Positions 1 to 8,816 of a DNA stretch of 64,000 nucleotides are shown here, piece after piece. This DNA comes from Geodermatophilus africanus. Its GTDB lineage: Bacteria > Actinomycetota > Actinomycetes > Mycobacteriales > Geodermatophilaceae. Below the pieces are notes generated by a model. It made no database searches and was not told the DNA's origin. It was given only the letters and a program-made list of their open reading frames with translations. Position 1 is the first letter of the stretch; every line of letters begins with the position of its first letter. Location: assembly GCF_900107105.1 (NCBI RefSeq), contig NZ_FNOT01000011.1, positions 1 through 64,000 on the forward strand. The letters are read 5' to 3'. The position numbers and the translations under genes were made by a program.

Positions 1-11
1 CAGGAGGAGCC

Positions 12-1541
12 ATGTCCGAGCAGAGCGTGCTGAGCCCGTTTCCCGGTGCGACGTCCCCGCCGACCCGGCTGATGCTGATCGGCGGGAACTGGGTGGAGGC
101 CGTGGACGGCGACTGGCGGGAGATCGCCAGCCCGGCCCGCCGGGGCTCGGTGATCGCCCGGGTTCCGCGCGGCACCGCCACCGACGTCGACCGCGCCGTC
201 GCCGCCGCCCGGGAGGCGTTCCCGGGCTGGCGCGATCAGCACTTCAAGGAGCGTCAGCGGGTGCTGCTGCGGATCGCCGACGCGCTGGAGGGCCGCGCCG
301 AGGAGCTCGCCCGGGTCACCGCCGCCGACACCGGCAACGCGCTGCGCAGCCAGGCGCGGCCCGAGGTGGCGCTGCTGGTGGACCTGTTCCGCTACTTCGG
401 CGGGGTCGCCGGGGAGGTCAAGGGCACCACGCTGCCGGCCGGGGCGACCCAGCTGCAGTACACCCGGCAGGAGCCGCTGGGGGTGGTCGGCGCGATCCTG
501 CCGTGGAACTCGCCGCTGATGATCGCCGGGTTCAAGGTGCCGGCCGCGCTGGCCGCGGGGAACACCATCGTGCTCAAGGCCGCCGAGGACGCGCCGCTGT
601 CGATCCTGCTGATGGCCGAGATCGGCGAGCAGTTCCTGCCGCCCGGTGTCCTGAACGTGGTCACCGGCACCGGCCGGGCGGCGGGCAACGCGCTGGTCGA
701 GCACCCCGGCGTGGACAAGATCTCCTTCACCGGCTCCACCGAGGTCGGCCGCGGCATCGCCGGCCGGGCGGGGCAGCGGCTGGCCCACCTGTCCCTGGAG
801 CTGGGCGGGAAGAACCCGTCGATCGTGTTCCCCGGCGCGGTGACCGACGAGCTGATCGAGGGGCTGGTGCTGTCCTCGCGGATCAGCCGGCAGGGCCAGA
901 GCTGCACCGCCGGCTCCCGGCTGTTCCTGCACCGCGACGTGCACGACGAGGTGCTCGCCCGGCTGTCCGGGCGGCTGGGGTCGATGCGGGTCGGGGATCC
1001 GCTGGACGAGGCCAGCGACATCGGCGCGGTGATCAACGAGACCCAGTTCGGCTCCATCCGGGAGTACCTGCAGGACGGGCTGGCCGACCCCGCGCTGCAC
1101 GTCGAGACCGGCGGGCTGCCGCCGACCGACGGGCCGCTGGCCGAGGGGTTCTTCCACGTGCCGACGCTGTTCTCCGGCGGCGACAACAGCTTCCGGCTGG
1201 CCCGCGAGGAGATCTTCGGGCCGGTGGTCGTGGCCATCGCCTGGAACGACGTCGACGACGTGGTCCGGATGGCCAACGACACCGCCTACGGGCTGGGCGC
1301 CTACGTGTGGTGCTCCGACATCGACCTGGCGCTCACCACCGCGCACCGGCTGGAGGCCGGCTGGGTGCAGGTCAACCAGGGCGGCGGGCAGGTCGTCGGG
1401 CAGTCCTACGGCGGCTACAAGCAGAGCGGCATCGGCCGGGAGGTGTCCCTGGAGGGCATGCTCGCCGGCTTCACCCAGACCAAGCAGGTCAACGTGCGCC
1501 TCGGCTCCGGCCCCACCCCCGCGCCCCGCACGGGACCCTGA
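12..1541 (+). CDS. NAD(P)-dependent aldehyde dehydrogenase
   Basis: The protein has 509 residues, the normal size for an ALDH-superfamily enzyme that oxidises an aldehyde to the acid with NAD(P)+. The oxyanion asparagine lies in PWNSP (Asn166), the general base in LELGGK (Glu263) and the nucleophile in GQSC (Cys298). An AGGAGG-type ribosome site directly precedes the ATG. It is on the opposite strand to the amine-oxidase run that starts at 4.0 kb, with a GntR regulator between them, so a role in the same aldehyde-generating pathway is likely but inferred. The true upstream context is outside the window. The substrate cannot be read from the sequence. Confidence 0.9.
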   Translation: MSEQSVLSPFPGATSPPTRLMLIGGNWVEAVDGDWREIASPARRGSVIARVPRGTATDVDRAVAAAREAFPGWRDQHFKERQRVLLRIADALEGRAEELARVTAADTGNALRSQARPEVALLVDLFRYFGGVAGEVKGTTLPAGATQLQYTRQEPLGVVGAILPWNSPLMIAGFKVPAALAAGNTIVLKAAEDAPLSILLMAEIGEQFLPPGVLNVVTGTGRAAGNALVEHPGVDKISFTGSTEVGRGIAGRAGQRLAHLSLELGGKNPSIVFPGAVTDELIEGLVLSSRISRQGQSCTAGSRLFLHRDVHDEVLARLSGRLGSMRVGDPLDEASDIGAVINETQFGSIREYLQDGLADPALHVETGGLPPTDGPLAEGFFHVPTLFSGGDNSFRLAREEIFGPVVVAIAWNDVDDVVRMANDTAYGLGAYVWCSDIDLALTTAHRLEAGWVQVNQGGGQVVGQSYGGYKQSGIGREVSLEGMLAGFTQTKQVNVRLGSGPTPAPRTGP

Positions 1542-1552
1542 GCACCTTCGCC

Positions 1553-1676
1553 TCTGACCCAGTCCCACATGTCCAGCTCGACCGTGTACCCGCCCTGCTG
1601 CAGCTGCCAGGCCAGCCGCTTGCCTAGCTGGTCTCCTGGCCGGCGTGGCTCCGGCGTGGCTGATGAAGAAGTCGAT
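1553..1676 (-). pseudogene. TIR-domain fragment (remnant)
   Basis: Read on the minus strand this stretch encodes IDFFISHAG, then a scrambled short segment, then LAWQLQQGGYTVELDMWDW. It matches the first ~40 residues of the TIR-type protein at 15312 (TDFFISHAG ... LAWHLQEAGWTVELDVWDW). No start codon is present, a TAG lies two codons upstream of IDFF, and an 11-bp tandem duplication (1640-1650 and 1651-1661, CCGGCGTGGCT) disrupts the middle. It is therefore a dead N-terminal piece of a TIR protein, probably left by a deleted or recombined defence-type gene. No downstream NTPase or repeat domain remains here. Confidence 0.75.
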
Positions 1677-1774
1677 CTGCTACCGGATGGACGGCGCTGT
1701 GAAGGACGGTCCGGCTAAAATTTCACAGGTCCCACCGCTCGCACCGCTCTACCGTCACCGGGCCGGGAGGCACG

Positions 1775-2449
1775 ATGAGCAGCTCCACCGGCCCGGCGCC
1801 GGCGACGCCCGAGCGCGAACGGTTGGTGGATCAGGCATACCGGCAGATCCGCGACGCCATCGTGGCGGTGCGCCTGCAGCCGGGGGCCCCGCTCGACGAG
1901 AAGGCGCTCAGTGCCTCCCTGGGACTGGGGCTCACCCCCATCCGTGACGCGCTGAAGCGGCTGACGCTGGAGAAGCTCGCGGTCACCTTTCCCCGCCGGG
2001 GGACCTATGTCTCCCCGATCACCATCGCCGACGAGGCCCGGCTCACCGAGGTCCGCGTGGAGCTCGAGGGACTGGCGGCGTCGCTGGCCGCAGGGCGGGC
2101 CACGGAGGACGACCACCGGACGTTGCTCGAGCGGCTGGCGGACCTGGAGTGCGGCAGCTTGGAGCGCGCTGACCACACCGAGTTGGACGCGAGGGTGCAC
2201 CGGGCGATCTACGCCGCCGCCCACAACGACTTCCTCGAGGCCACCCTCAACCAGTACGCCAACCTGGCCTGGCGCATCTGGAACGTCGGGCTGGAGGAGC
2301 AGCGGGCGGTCGGCGAGCACATCCACAGCCAGCGGGCCGTCGTCGAGGCCATCGTGCGGGGGGACGCGGCCACCGCGCGGATGGCTGCCGAGCAGCACCT
2401 CCGCGGGTTCTCCGACGAGGTGCGGTCGGTGGTGCACGCCCGCGAGTGA
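1775..2449 (+). CDS. GntR-family transcriptional regulator, FCD subfamily
   Basis: The 224-residue protein has an N-terminal winged helix (about 17-80, with LGLTPIRDALKRL as recognition region and the wing PRRGTYV) and a C-terminal all-helical FCD ligand domain. Likely metal or ligand residues of that domain are Asp138, His142, His184 and His208. Regulators of this class repress catabolic operons and release DNA when an acid-type inducer binds. It lies between two aldehyde dehydrogenase genes and near the amine-oxidase operon, whose promoter at about 8.17 kb carries a short dyad that could be its site (inferred). An AT-rich TAAAAT at 1716-1721 may be its -10 element. Confidence 0.88.
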   Translation: MSSSTGPAPATPERERLVDQAYRQIRDAIVAVRLQPGAPLDEKALSASLGLGLTPIRDALKRLTLEKLAVTFPRRGTYVSPITIADEARLTEVRVELEGLAASLAAGRATEDDHRTLLERLADLECGSLERADHTELDARVHRAIYAAAHNDFLEATLNQYANLAWRIWNVGLEEQRAVGEHIHSQRAVVEAIVRGDAATARMAAEQHLRGFSDEVRSVVHARE

Positions 2450-2450
2450 G

Positions 2451-2483
2451 CGCCGGTCCCCGGGCGCGTGACCGGGGACGGCG
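2451..2483. terminator. Hairpin between convergent genes
   Basis: CGCCGGTCCCCGG at 2451-2463 pairs with CCGGGGACGGCG at 2472-2483, with one bulged G and an 8-nt loop. It lies in the 52-bp gap between the stop codons of the convergent GntR and aldehyde dehydrogenase genes, so it can serve as a bidirectional terminator. There is no U-tract, which is common in high-GC actinobacteria. Confidence 0.6.
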
Positions 2484-2501
2484 TCGTCCCGACCTCCCGG
2501 C

Positions 2502-4013
2502 TCACCGAGCCACGTTGTGCATGACGTGCTTGGTCCGGGAGTAGTCGTCGAGCGCGTAGATGGAGAGGTCGCGACCGTAGCCGGAGCCCTTGAAGCCGCC
2601 CCAGGGGACCTCGTTCGCCAGTACGAGGTGGGCGTTGACCCACACCGTGCCGGCGTCCAGCTTCCCGGCGACATCGTGGCTGCGCCGGGCGTCGTCGGTC
2701 CAGACGGAGGCCGACAGGCCGTAGGGGACGGCGTTGGCGCGGGTCACTGCCTCGTCCTCCTCGGTGAAGGTCTCGATGGTGATGACCGGGCCGAAGATCT
2801 CCTCGCGGGCCGCCTCGGCGCCGTCCGGCACGTCGACCAGCACGGTCGGTGCGACGAAGTAGCCGTCGCCCTGGATCGCCCCGCCGCCGATGGCGGCGCG
2901 GAGTCCCGCCGCCTCGGCACGCTGCAGGTAGCCGGTGACCCGCTCGAAGTGGCCCTTCGAGATCAGCGGCCCGATCTCGACGTCCTCGCCGGCGCCGGGC
3001 TCGCCGACGACCATCGTGGCGACCTCATCGACCAGCAGCCGGGCGAACTCGTCCGCCACCGACTCGTGGACCAGCACGCGGCAGGCGGCCCCGCACTCCT
3101 GGCCGGAGTTCCAGTAGCCGGCGGCGCGCAGCGCGGTCGCGGCGGCCGCCAGGTCGGCGTCCGGAAAGATGAGCACCGGCGCCTTGCCGCCCAGCTCCAG
3201 GTGGACGCGCTTGAGCGACTCCGCCGCGGCGCGGGCCACCGCCTGGCCGCTCCGCACCGAACCGGTGAGCGCGATCATGGCGACGTCGGGGTGCTCGGCG
3301 AGCCGGGCGCCGACCACCGGGCCGAAACCGGTCACGACGTTGACGACGCCGGGCGGCAGGATGTCGGCCACCAGCTCGGCGAACTTCAGCGTGGTGAGCG
3401 GGGTCTGCTCCGACGGCTTGATGACCAGGGTGTTGCCGGCGGCCAGGATGGGCGCCATCTTCCAGGCGGCCATCAGCAGGGGGTAGTTCCACGGGGTCAC
3501 GACCCCGATGACGCCGAGCGGCTCGCGCAGGATGACCGACAGGTGGTCCTCGGCGTAGCGGCCGGCGGCCACGGAGGTGGTCGCCCGCAGCGCCCCGGCC
3601 ATGAAGCGGAACGTGTCGACGGTCTGGGCGACGTCGTCCTGGGCGACCGCCGGCGGCTTGCCGGTGTTGGCCGACTCCAGCCGCGCGAGCAGGTCGGCGT
3701 GCTGGGCGACGCGGTCGGCCACTCGGTGCAGCAGCTCGGAGCGCTCCTTGGGCGTCAGGCCGCCCCACGTGTCCTTCGCGGCGTACGCGGCAGCCACCGC
3801 GATATCGGTGTCCTCGACCGTGCCCTCGGCGACCTGGGCGATCGTGCGCGCGGAGCTCGGGTCGACCACGTCGATGGACGTGCCGGACCGACCCGGCCGG
3901 AACGCCCCGTCGATGAAGTGCTGGCCGGGAGGGAGGTCGCCCTCCTGGAGGAGGCTGCCGGGGGCCTGAGCCCGGCGGACAGCCGGCATCTCGCTCGTGG
4001 TCGAGTGGGACAT
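2502..4013 (-). CDS. Aldehyde dehydrogenase (aminobutyraldehyde/betaine aldehyde type)
   Basis: The 503-residue enzyme has the ALDH core: PWNYP oxyanion site, FxGS-type NAD loop (ALTGS), LELGGK with the general base Glu, and GQECG with the nucleophile Cys. The start at 4013 (MSHSTTSE) is chosen because GGAGGT stands just upstream; longer upstream reading is not supported. It is the last gene of the minus-strand run that begins with an MFS transporter and includes an FAD amine oxidase. Oxidation of the aldehyde released by that oxidase is the likely role. A strong hairpin at 4100-4134 separates it from the preceding gene, so part of its expression may be independent. Confidence 0.88.
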   Translation of the reverse strand: MSHSTTSEMPAVRRAQAPGSLLQEGDLPPGQHFIDGAFRPGRSGTSIDVVDPSSARTIAQVAEGTVEDTDIAVAAAYAAKDTWGGLTPKERSELLHRVADRVAQHADLLARLESANTGKPPAVAQDDVAQTVDTFRFMAGALRATTSVAAGRYAEDHLSVILREPLGVIGVVTPWNYPLLMAAWKMAPILAAGNTLVIKPSEQTPLTTLKFAELVADILPPGVVNVVTGFGPVVGARLAEHPDVAMIALTGSVRSGQAVARAAAESLKRVHLELGGKAPVLIFPDADLAAAATALRAAGYWNSGQECGAACRVLVHESVADEFARLLVDEVATMVVGEPGAGEDVEIGPLISKGHFERVTGYLQRAEAAGLRAAIGGGAIQGDGYFVAPTVLVDVPDGAEAAREEIFGPVITIETFTEEDEAVTRANAVPYGLSASVWTDDARRSHDVAGKLDAGTVWVNAHLVLANEVPWGGFKGSGYGRDLSIYALDDYSRTKHVMHNVAR

Positions 4014-4099
4014 GGGGGGTACCTCCGCAGGGGTGGGGGACAGCGACGCCGTCCGGGGTGTGCGGCTGGTCGGTGCGGACGGGGATGTGCGGGCCGGTC

Positions 4100-4134
4100 C
4101 CGGTGGCATCCCGCCATCGACGGGATGCCACCGG
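4100..4134 (-). terminator. Perfect 14-bp hairpin between DapA-like and ALDH genes
   Basis: CCGGTGGCATCCCG (4100-4113) and CGGGATGCCACCGG (4121-4134) form a perfect 14-bp stem with a 7-nt loop. On the minus strand it follows the DapA-family stop codon (4163) and precedes the aldehyde dehydrogenase start (4013). It could be an intrinsic terminator, a partial terminator that lowers downstream expression, or an mRNA-processing/stability element. Confidence 0.65.
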
Positions 4135-4162
4135 AACGCCGGCCGTGCTGTGTGCTCTCGGG

Positions 4163-5062
4163 TCAGGACGCGAGGATCGGGTCGCCGACTGCGGTGGCGA
4201 GTTTGGCGATGTGGGCGATGGCGTCGGGGTCGAGTTCGGCGACCGGTGGGCGGGGTGGGCCGACGGGGAAGCCGACCGCGGTCAGTGCCGCCTTGACCGC
4301 CGGGATGAACGGCTGGGCCATGATCGCGCCGATGAGGGGGTAGACCTGGGACCAGGCCCGGCGGGCTTCCTGGAGGTCGCCGGCGCTTACGGCGTCGTAG
4401 ACGGCCACGAGCTCGGCGGGCACGACGTTGGCGGTGCCGGCCATGACTCCCGCGGCGCCCTCGGCCAGGGCGGACAGCAGCAGGCTGTCCCAGCCGACGA
4501 AGGTGGAGATGACGTCGCCGTGGTCGTGGATCAGCGCGGCGGACTGGGCCATGTCGACGGTGGTGTTCTTGATGTAGCGGATGTTGTCGACCTCGCGGGC
4601 CAGGGCGCCGACGGTGTCGGGGTCGAGGTCCACGCCGGTGGCGGGCGGCAGGTTGTAGAGCATCACCGGGATGTCGACGGAGCCGGCGACGGCGCGCAGG
4701 TAGGTCAACGTCTCGGCGACCGACAGCGCCTCGTAGTACGGGGCCACCGGCATGATCACGTCGGCGCCGGCGGACTGGGCGTGCCGGGAAAGCGCGATGG
4801 CCTCGGTGGTGCTGGTGGCGCCGGTCTGGGCGATCACCGGTACCCGGTGCGCGGCCTGGTCGACGACGGTCTCGACGACCAGGCGGCGCTCGTCGCCGCT
4901 GAGCGCGCTGAACTCACCGGTGGAGCCGCACGCCACGACGCCGTGCACTCCTCCCTCGATCGATCGGTCCACCAGGGCCCGCAACCTCGCCGCGTCGACG
5001 CTGCCGTCGTCGGCGAAGGGGGTGGCGAGGGCGGTGAGGACCCCGCGCAGCTGCACTGTCAT
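4163..5062 (-). CDS. DapA-family (dihydrodipicolinate synthase-like) aldolase/lyase
   Basis: The 299-residue TIM-barrel protein has the family hallmarks GSTGEF (47-51), catalytic Tyr136 in LYNLPP and Schiff-base Lys165 in YIKNTT. Family members condense or cleave pyruvate-type keto acids. Its place between an amine oxidase and an aldehyde dehydrogenase, with a transporter upstream, points to a catabolic aldolase or hydratase-lyase rather than lysine biosynthesis (inference). The gap to the upstream oxidase is 64 bp, consistent with one transcript. A ribosome-site-like GGAGAC lies just upstream of the ATG. Confidence 0.85.
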   Translation of the reverse strand: MTVQLRGVLTALATPFADDGSVDAARLRALVDRSIEGGVHGVVACGSTGEFSALSGDERRLVVETVVDQAAHRVPVIAQTGATSTTEAIALSRHAQSAGADVIMPVAPYYEALSVAETLTYLRAVAGSVDIPVMLYNLPPATGVDLDPDTVGALAREVDNIRYIKNTTVDMAQSAALIHDHGDVISTFVGWDSLLLSALAEGAAGVMAGTANVVPAELVAVYDAVSAGDLQEARRAWSQVYPLIGAIMAQPFIPAVKAALTAVGFPVGPPRPPVAELDPDAIAHIAKLATAVGDPILAS

Positions 5063-5126
5063 TGGTCGTCTCCTTCGAAGTGGTCTGAGTTGTGGAGGAC
5101 GCGGCCGCCCTGCAGGGAGGCCTTCT

Positions 5127-6515
5127 TCAGCCGGCGGTCAGCGGGAGGCTGCGCACCGTGTTCTGCTGGCGCTCGGTGGCCAGCAGGCTCGCGGCTTCCT
5201 GGGCGGCCGAGAACCCGGTGGAGATGGCGGTCTCGGTGTAGAGCGTTCCGAGGTAGTCGCCGGCCAGCAGCACCCGGCTGCCCCGCCGCATGAGGGACGG
5301 CTGGAGCGCGCCCCGGCCCGGGAAGGAGTACGGGGCGCCGGTCTCCCACCGCTGGACCTGCGCCTCGACGACCGAGTCGCCGAAGCCGGAGCCGAGGACC
5401 TCGTTCAGATCCTGCGTGTAGATGCGCAGGATCTCCTCGTCGCTCTTGGGCAGCAGGGTGCGCGCCAGGCTGGCCGGGGAGAACGTCATGATGCTGCTGC
5501 CCGGCTGCCGCACCTGCTCGCTGCCCCGCACCAGGCTGGCCTGGTTCAGCACGATGTTGAACGACCGCTTCGGTGTGGCGATGCCGTACGCGGCGTCCCA
5601 GCGTTGCGGCGTGGATTCGTCGGTGAGGAACGCCGCGCTCACGTACGGGCCGTAGACGATCTTCCCCAGGGCCTCGCGGACGTCCTCCGGGAGGTCCACG
5701 GCGACCCGGTGGCTGACCGTGGCCGGGGTGGCCAGGACGACGTAACGCCCCTCGACCTCGTCCTCCACGCCGTTGTGCCGGTACCGGACCACGACCGAGC
5801 GCTGCTTGTGGACGACCTCCACGACCTCGGTGTCGAGCTGCACGCGGTCGCCCAGGGCGACGGCGAGGCTCTCCGTCAGGGTGGACGGGCCCCCCACGAT
5901 GTTCCGGTTCAGGCCCTGGCCGATGTTCCAGACCAGGCTGAAGTAGCCGATCCCGGCGCCGGCCGAGATCTCGTGCGGGTCACCGGCGGAGCGGGTGACC
6001 GTCGGGCGGAACAGCGCGTCCGCGTCCTCGGGCAGGTCGCCCACGAAGTCCTGGAAGCTGCGGCGGTTCTCGAAGTCGTAGATCCGCTGCTGGCGGACGG
6101 CCGGGTCCTCGCCGGGGCGCTGCCGGACGATGTTGGCGTAGCGCAGGACCTGTGCGCTCACCTTGACACCGGCCCTGAGCAGGGCGATGCGCGACGAGGT
6201 CGGCATGGGGATGCGGAACGGGTAGGCCTGGACCGGTCCCTTGGTCAGCAGCTTGCCGTTCATCGACAGACCTGCCAGGGAGCCGGGCACCTGCGCCGCG
6301 GTGACGCCGGCCTCGGTGAGGAGGGCGTCGGTGGACGACCCGGGTCCGGCGAAGACGTGCCCGCCCCAGTTCAGCCAGTACCGGCCACGTCGCTCCGAAC
6401 GGATGCGGCCGCCCACTCGGCCGCCGGACTCCAGCAGCACGGTGTCCCAGTGCCGCAGCCTCCACCCGGCGGACAGGCCCGCCAGGCCGCCCCCGACGAT
6501 GATGACGTCTTTCAT
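5127..6515 (-). CDS. FAD-dependent amine oxidase-type flavoprotein
   Basis: The 462-residue protein opens with the dinucleotide-binding motif VGGGLAGLSAG, followed by the second FAD motif GGRVGGRIRS at about residues 31-40, and ends with the FAD-contact segment LLAGDYLGT...TGFSAA near residues 416-437. This layout is that of flavin monoamine oxidases and protoporphyrinogen-oxidase-like flavoproteins. An operon with a transporter, an aldolase and an aldehyde dehydrogenase favours oxidative deamination of an imported amine. A DUF/desaturase-type activity cannot be excluded. AAGGAAG precedes the ATG as ribosome site. Confidence 0.82.
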   Translation of the reverse strand: MKDVIIVGGGLAGLSAGWRLRHWDTVLLESGGRVGGRIRSERRGRYWLNWGGHVFAGPGSSTDALLTEAGVTAAQVPGSLAGLSMNGKLLTKGPVQAYPFRIPMPTSSRIALLRAGVKVSAQVLRYANIVRQRPGEDPAVRQQRIYDFENRRSFQDFVGDLPEDADALFRPTVTRSAGDPHEISAGAGIGYFSLVWNIGQGLNRNIVGGPSTLTESLAVALGDRVQLDTEVVEVVHKQRSVVVRYRHNGVEDEVEGRYVVLATPATVSHRVAVDLPEDVREALGKIVYGPYVSAAFLTDESTPQRWDAAYGIATPKRSFNIVLNQASLVRGSEQVRQPGSSIMTFSPASLARTLLPKSDEEILRIYTQDLNEVLGSGFGDSVVEAQVQRWETGAPYSFPGRGALQPSLMRRGSRVLLAGDYLGTLYTETAISTGFSAAQEAASLLATERQQNTVRSLPLTAG

Positions 6516-6592
6516 GAAGCTCTTCCTTCAGTAGTGGAGACACGTCTCACGTGCTCTCCGTCGGAGTGGAGCTGCGGTCCTCGACGCCCTGC

Positions 6593-7933
6593 TCAGTGCG
6601 AGTACACGGCAGCCGCCTCGGTGAGGCTCATGCCCTTGGTCTCGGGTGCGAGCCACTGGGACAACCCCGCGCCGGCGGCGGCGACGACGGCGGCGATGAG
6701 CATGGTCGGTCCGGTGCCGAGCGTCTCGATCGAGATCGGCAGCAGGAACGTGCCCAGGGCGGCGCCGACCCGGCTGACCGCGGCGGCGAAGCCGGTGCCG
6801 GCCCCGCGGATCTCGGTGGGGAAGACCTCGCCCGGGTAGACGCCGGTCAGCGTGTTGTACCCGGCGTTGAAGAAGGAGAAGACCAGGAACAGGGTCAGCA
6901 CGACGGCCGGCGGGGCACCGGTCCACAGGCCGATGACGGCCAGGACGGCGGCGCACAGCCACTGCGGCGGGATGGTCAGCGCGCGGCGGCCGAGCTTGTC
7001 GATCAGCAGGACCGTGGCCACGACGCCGGCGGTGGCGAGCGCGGAGAGCCCGACCCCGCCGGCGAGCGGGTCGTCGAGGCCGTAGGTCTCCAGCACGCTG
7101 GCGGCGAAAGTGGCGATCGCGAAGTACGGCGTCACGGCGCAGAACCAGAATCCCGAGGTGAAGACCGTGGCCCGCCAGTGCTGCTTGGAGAACAGCATGC
7201 CGAAGGTGCCCTTCAGGACGTCCTCGTGCTCGAGGTCGGCCAGGGTGTCGTCGGGCATGTACTTGTCGGCCAGGGCGCGGGCCTCGTCCCGGCGGCCCAC
7301 GCTCCACAGCCAGCGGGGCGATTCGGGCAGTCCGATCCGGCCGAGGAACAGGGCCGCGGCGAGGAACGTGCTGGTGCCCAGGATGAACTGCCAGCTGAGG
7401 TCGGTGTTGTTGATCAGCAGGTAGCCGAACAGGAACGCGACCATGAAGCCGCTGTACCAGGCGATCGTCATGCCGCCGAGCAGGCGCCCGCGCAGGTGGG
7501 TGGGCGAGAACTCGGCCAGCATGGGCCACCCGACTCCGTACTCGATGCCGATCGCGATGCCCATCAGCAGCCGGATCGCCAGCAGCAGCCCCGGTGAGTC
7601 GACGAAGAACTGCAAACCCGACGCGACGGTGAACAGCGCGATGTCGAACATGAACACCGGCTTACGACCCAGCCTGTCGGTGACCCAGCCGCCGATCGGC
7701 GCGCCGACGAAGATCCCGATGAGCGCGGCCGCGGCGATCAGGCCCTCCATGAGCGAGGAGAGCTGCAGGTCTTCGGCGATCGTCGACGACAGCGGTCCGA
7801 TGATGCCGAGGATGTAGCCGTCCAGGAACATGCCGCCGATCAGCACGGTGATCATCCTGATCAGGAAGCGCCGTTTGTTGACCGCCGCGGCACCGCCGCC
7901 CGGATCGGCGGCCGTGTTCCTCAGATCTGACAT
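6593..7933 (-). CDS. MFS transporter (sugar-porter/organic-acid-like)
   Basis: The 446-residue protein shows about 12 membrane segments, the MFS motif A GWVTDRLGRKP between helices 2 and 3, and a second loop motif RGRLLGGM. The start at 7933 (MSDLRN) is preferred because GGAGAG lies 5-6 nt upstream. It is first in the minus-strand run with amine oxidase, DapA-like lyase and aldehyde dehydrogenase, so uptake of the pathway substrate is likely. The predicted promoter at 8202-8174 leaves an untranslated leader of about 230 nt, longer than usual; a start further upstream is possible because the frame remains open to 8209. Confidence 0.87.
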   Translation of the reverse strand: MSDLRNTAADPGGGAAAVNKRRFLIRMITVLIGGMFLDGYILGIIGPLSSTIAEDLQLSSLMEGLIAAAALIGIFVGAPIGGWVTDRLGRKPVFMFDIALFTVASGLQFFVDSPGLLLAIRLLMGIAIGIEYGVGWPMLAEFSPTHLRGRLLGGMTIAWYSGFMVAFLFGYLLINNTDLSWQFILGTSTFLAAALFLGRIGLPESPRWLWSVGRRDEARALADKYMPDDTLADLEHEDVLKGTFGMLFSKQHWRATVFTSGFWFCAVTPYFAIATFAASVLETYGLDDPLAGGVGLSALATAGVVATVLLIDKLGRRALTIPPQWLCAAVLAVIGLWTGAPPAVVLTLFLVFSFFNAGYNTLTGVYPGEVFPTEIRGAGTGFAAAVSRVGAALGTFLLPISIETLGTGPTMLIAAVVAAAGAGLSQWLAPETKGMSLTEAAAVYSH

Positions 7934-8159
7934 GGGTCTCTCCTGCCAGTAGGGGGTCGTTGACATCGGGTCCCGCTCCTCCTGCACCGCACCGGGGACG
8001 TTGGCGGGTCCTCGAGTGCGTGAGGCACGTCTTCGTCTGAACGGGACGGAGCAGGCAGTGGGGGACGTGGAGCCAGACGATGTGGCGGGTGGACTGCGGG
8101 ATGAGCGATGTGGTGCGGGGGGCGGAAGGACCTGGGCACCCACCCGTCTGACATCGAGC

Positions 8160-8202
8160 TGATATACCAAGACAATGTAAGAGTGAGGCGCAGCTGTGTC
8201 AA
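8160..8202 (-). promoter_or_regulatory. Sigma-70-type promoter with overlapping dyad operator
   Basis: On the minus strand TTGACA (8202-8197) is followed after exactly 17 nt by TACATT (8179-8174), an almost consensus housekeeping promoter. Just downstream, at the expected start point, lies TGGTATATCA (8169-8160), an imperfect dyad resembling operators of GntR/FCD regulators. It reads into the MFS-oxidase-DapA-ALDH run. The GntR protein at 1775 is the natural candidate ligand of the dyad (inference). Confidence 0.6.
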
Positions 8203-8209
8203 CGGTCAC

Positions 8210-8816
8210 GGAGCGGCTGCTGCCGGCCGCGGTCGGCGCTCGCGCATCCGGCCAGGTCGGAGTGCTCGTCTCGCTGCGCTGCCGGCCCCGTCACGACCAC
8301 AGCGATCCGCCGGTTCCTGAGCCCGGTCACCTGGCAGGGTGCCTCGCAGAGGTGCTGCCCGAGGAGCTCACCGACGACTACCGCTCCATCCCGCGCCAGG
8401 TCGACGGCGTCCTCCAGCCGCCGCGGTGACGCCGCGGGTCGTCTCATGAGCCGAAGGGCGACGGGGGCGTAGGGCCACGTGCAGCGCATGCGCGGAGTGG
8501 TCCGGCGACCGACACAGCAGAGCGCTGCGCACGGCGGCGAACTCGAGCGGGACGGCGATGGGTCCCGTAGGCCACGGCCCTGTCGAGGGGAACACCGGAG
8601 TGACTGCGCGGACACGATCGGGGTCGAGGGGACGCAGGTCGGGGTCCCCTCCGCCCGACTGAGGCGGGCCGGAACCCGAGGGGCCGTGTTGGAGAGATCC
8701 GACGTGTCCCCTCGGCCGCTTACCGGATGGGGTGACCACGGTCGTGACGACCGTGCGCGACGACGGATTCGCGCTGCCGTAGTACGACCCGGCGAGCAGC
8801 TTGGTCGGTGGTCGAC
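8210..8816. other. No gene seen
   Basis: About 600 bp between the MFS promoter and the ThrE-type exporter stop. Open frames exist on both strands but none has a ribosome site plus a recognisable protein. The sequence is less regular in third-position GC than its neighbours, as expected for decayed DNA. Confidence 0.5.

Noticed and set aside
2517..4343. 608-codon plus-strand open frame opposite the aldehyde dehydrogenase
   Set aside because: Low-complexity Gly/Val/Arg/Asp product and no ribosome site; the minus-strand ALDH explains the sequence.
8196..8429. Small plus-strand gene (about 77 codons) beside the MFS promoter
   Set aside because: No ribosome site, no family resemblance, and it overlaps the predicted MFS promoter; kept as no gene seen.
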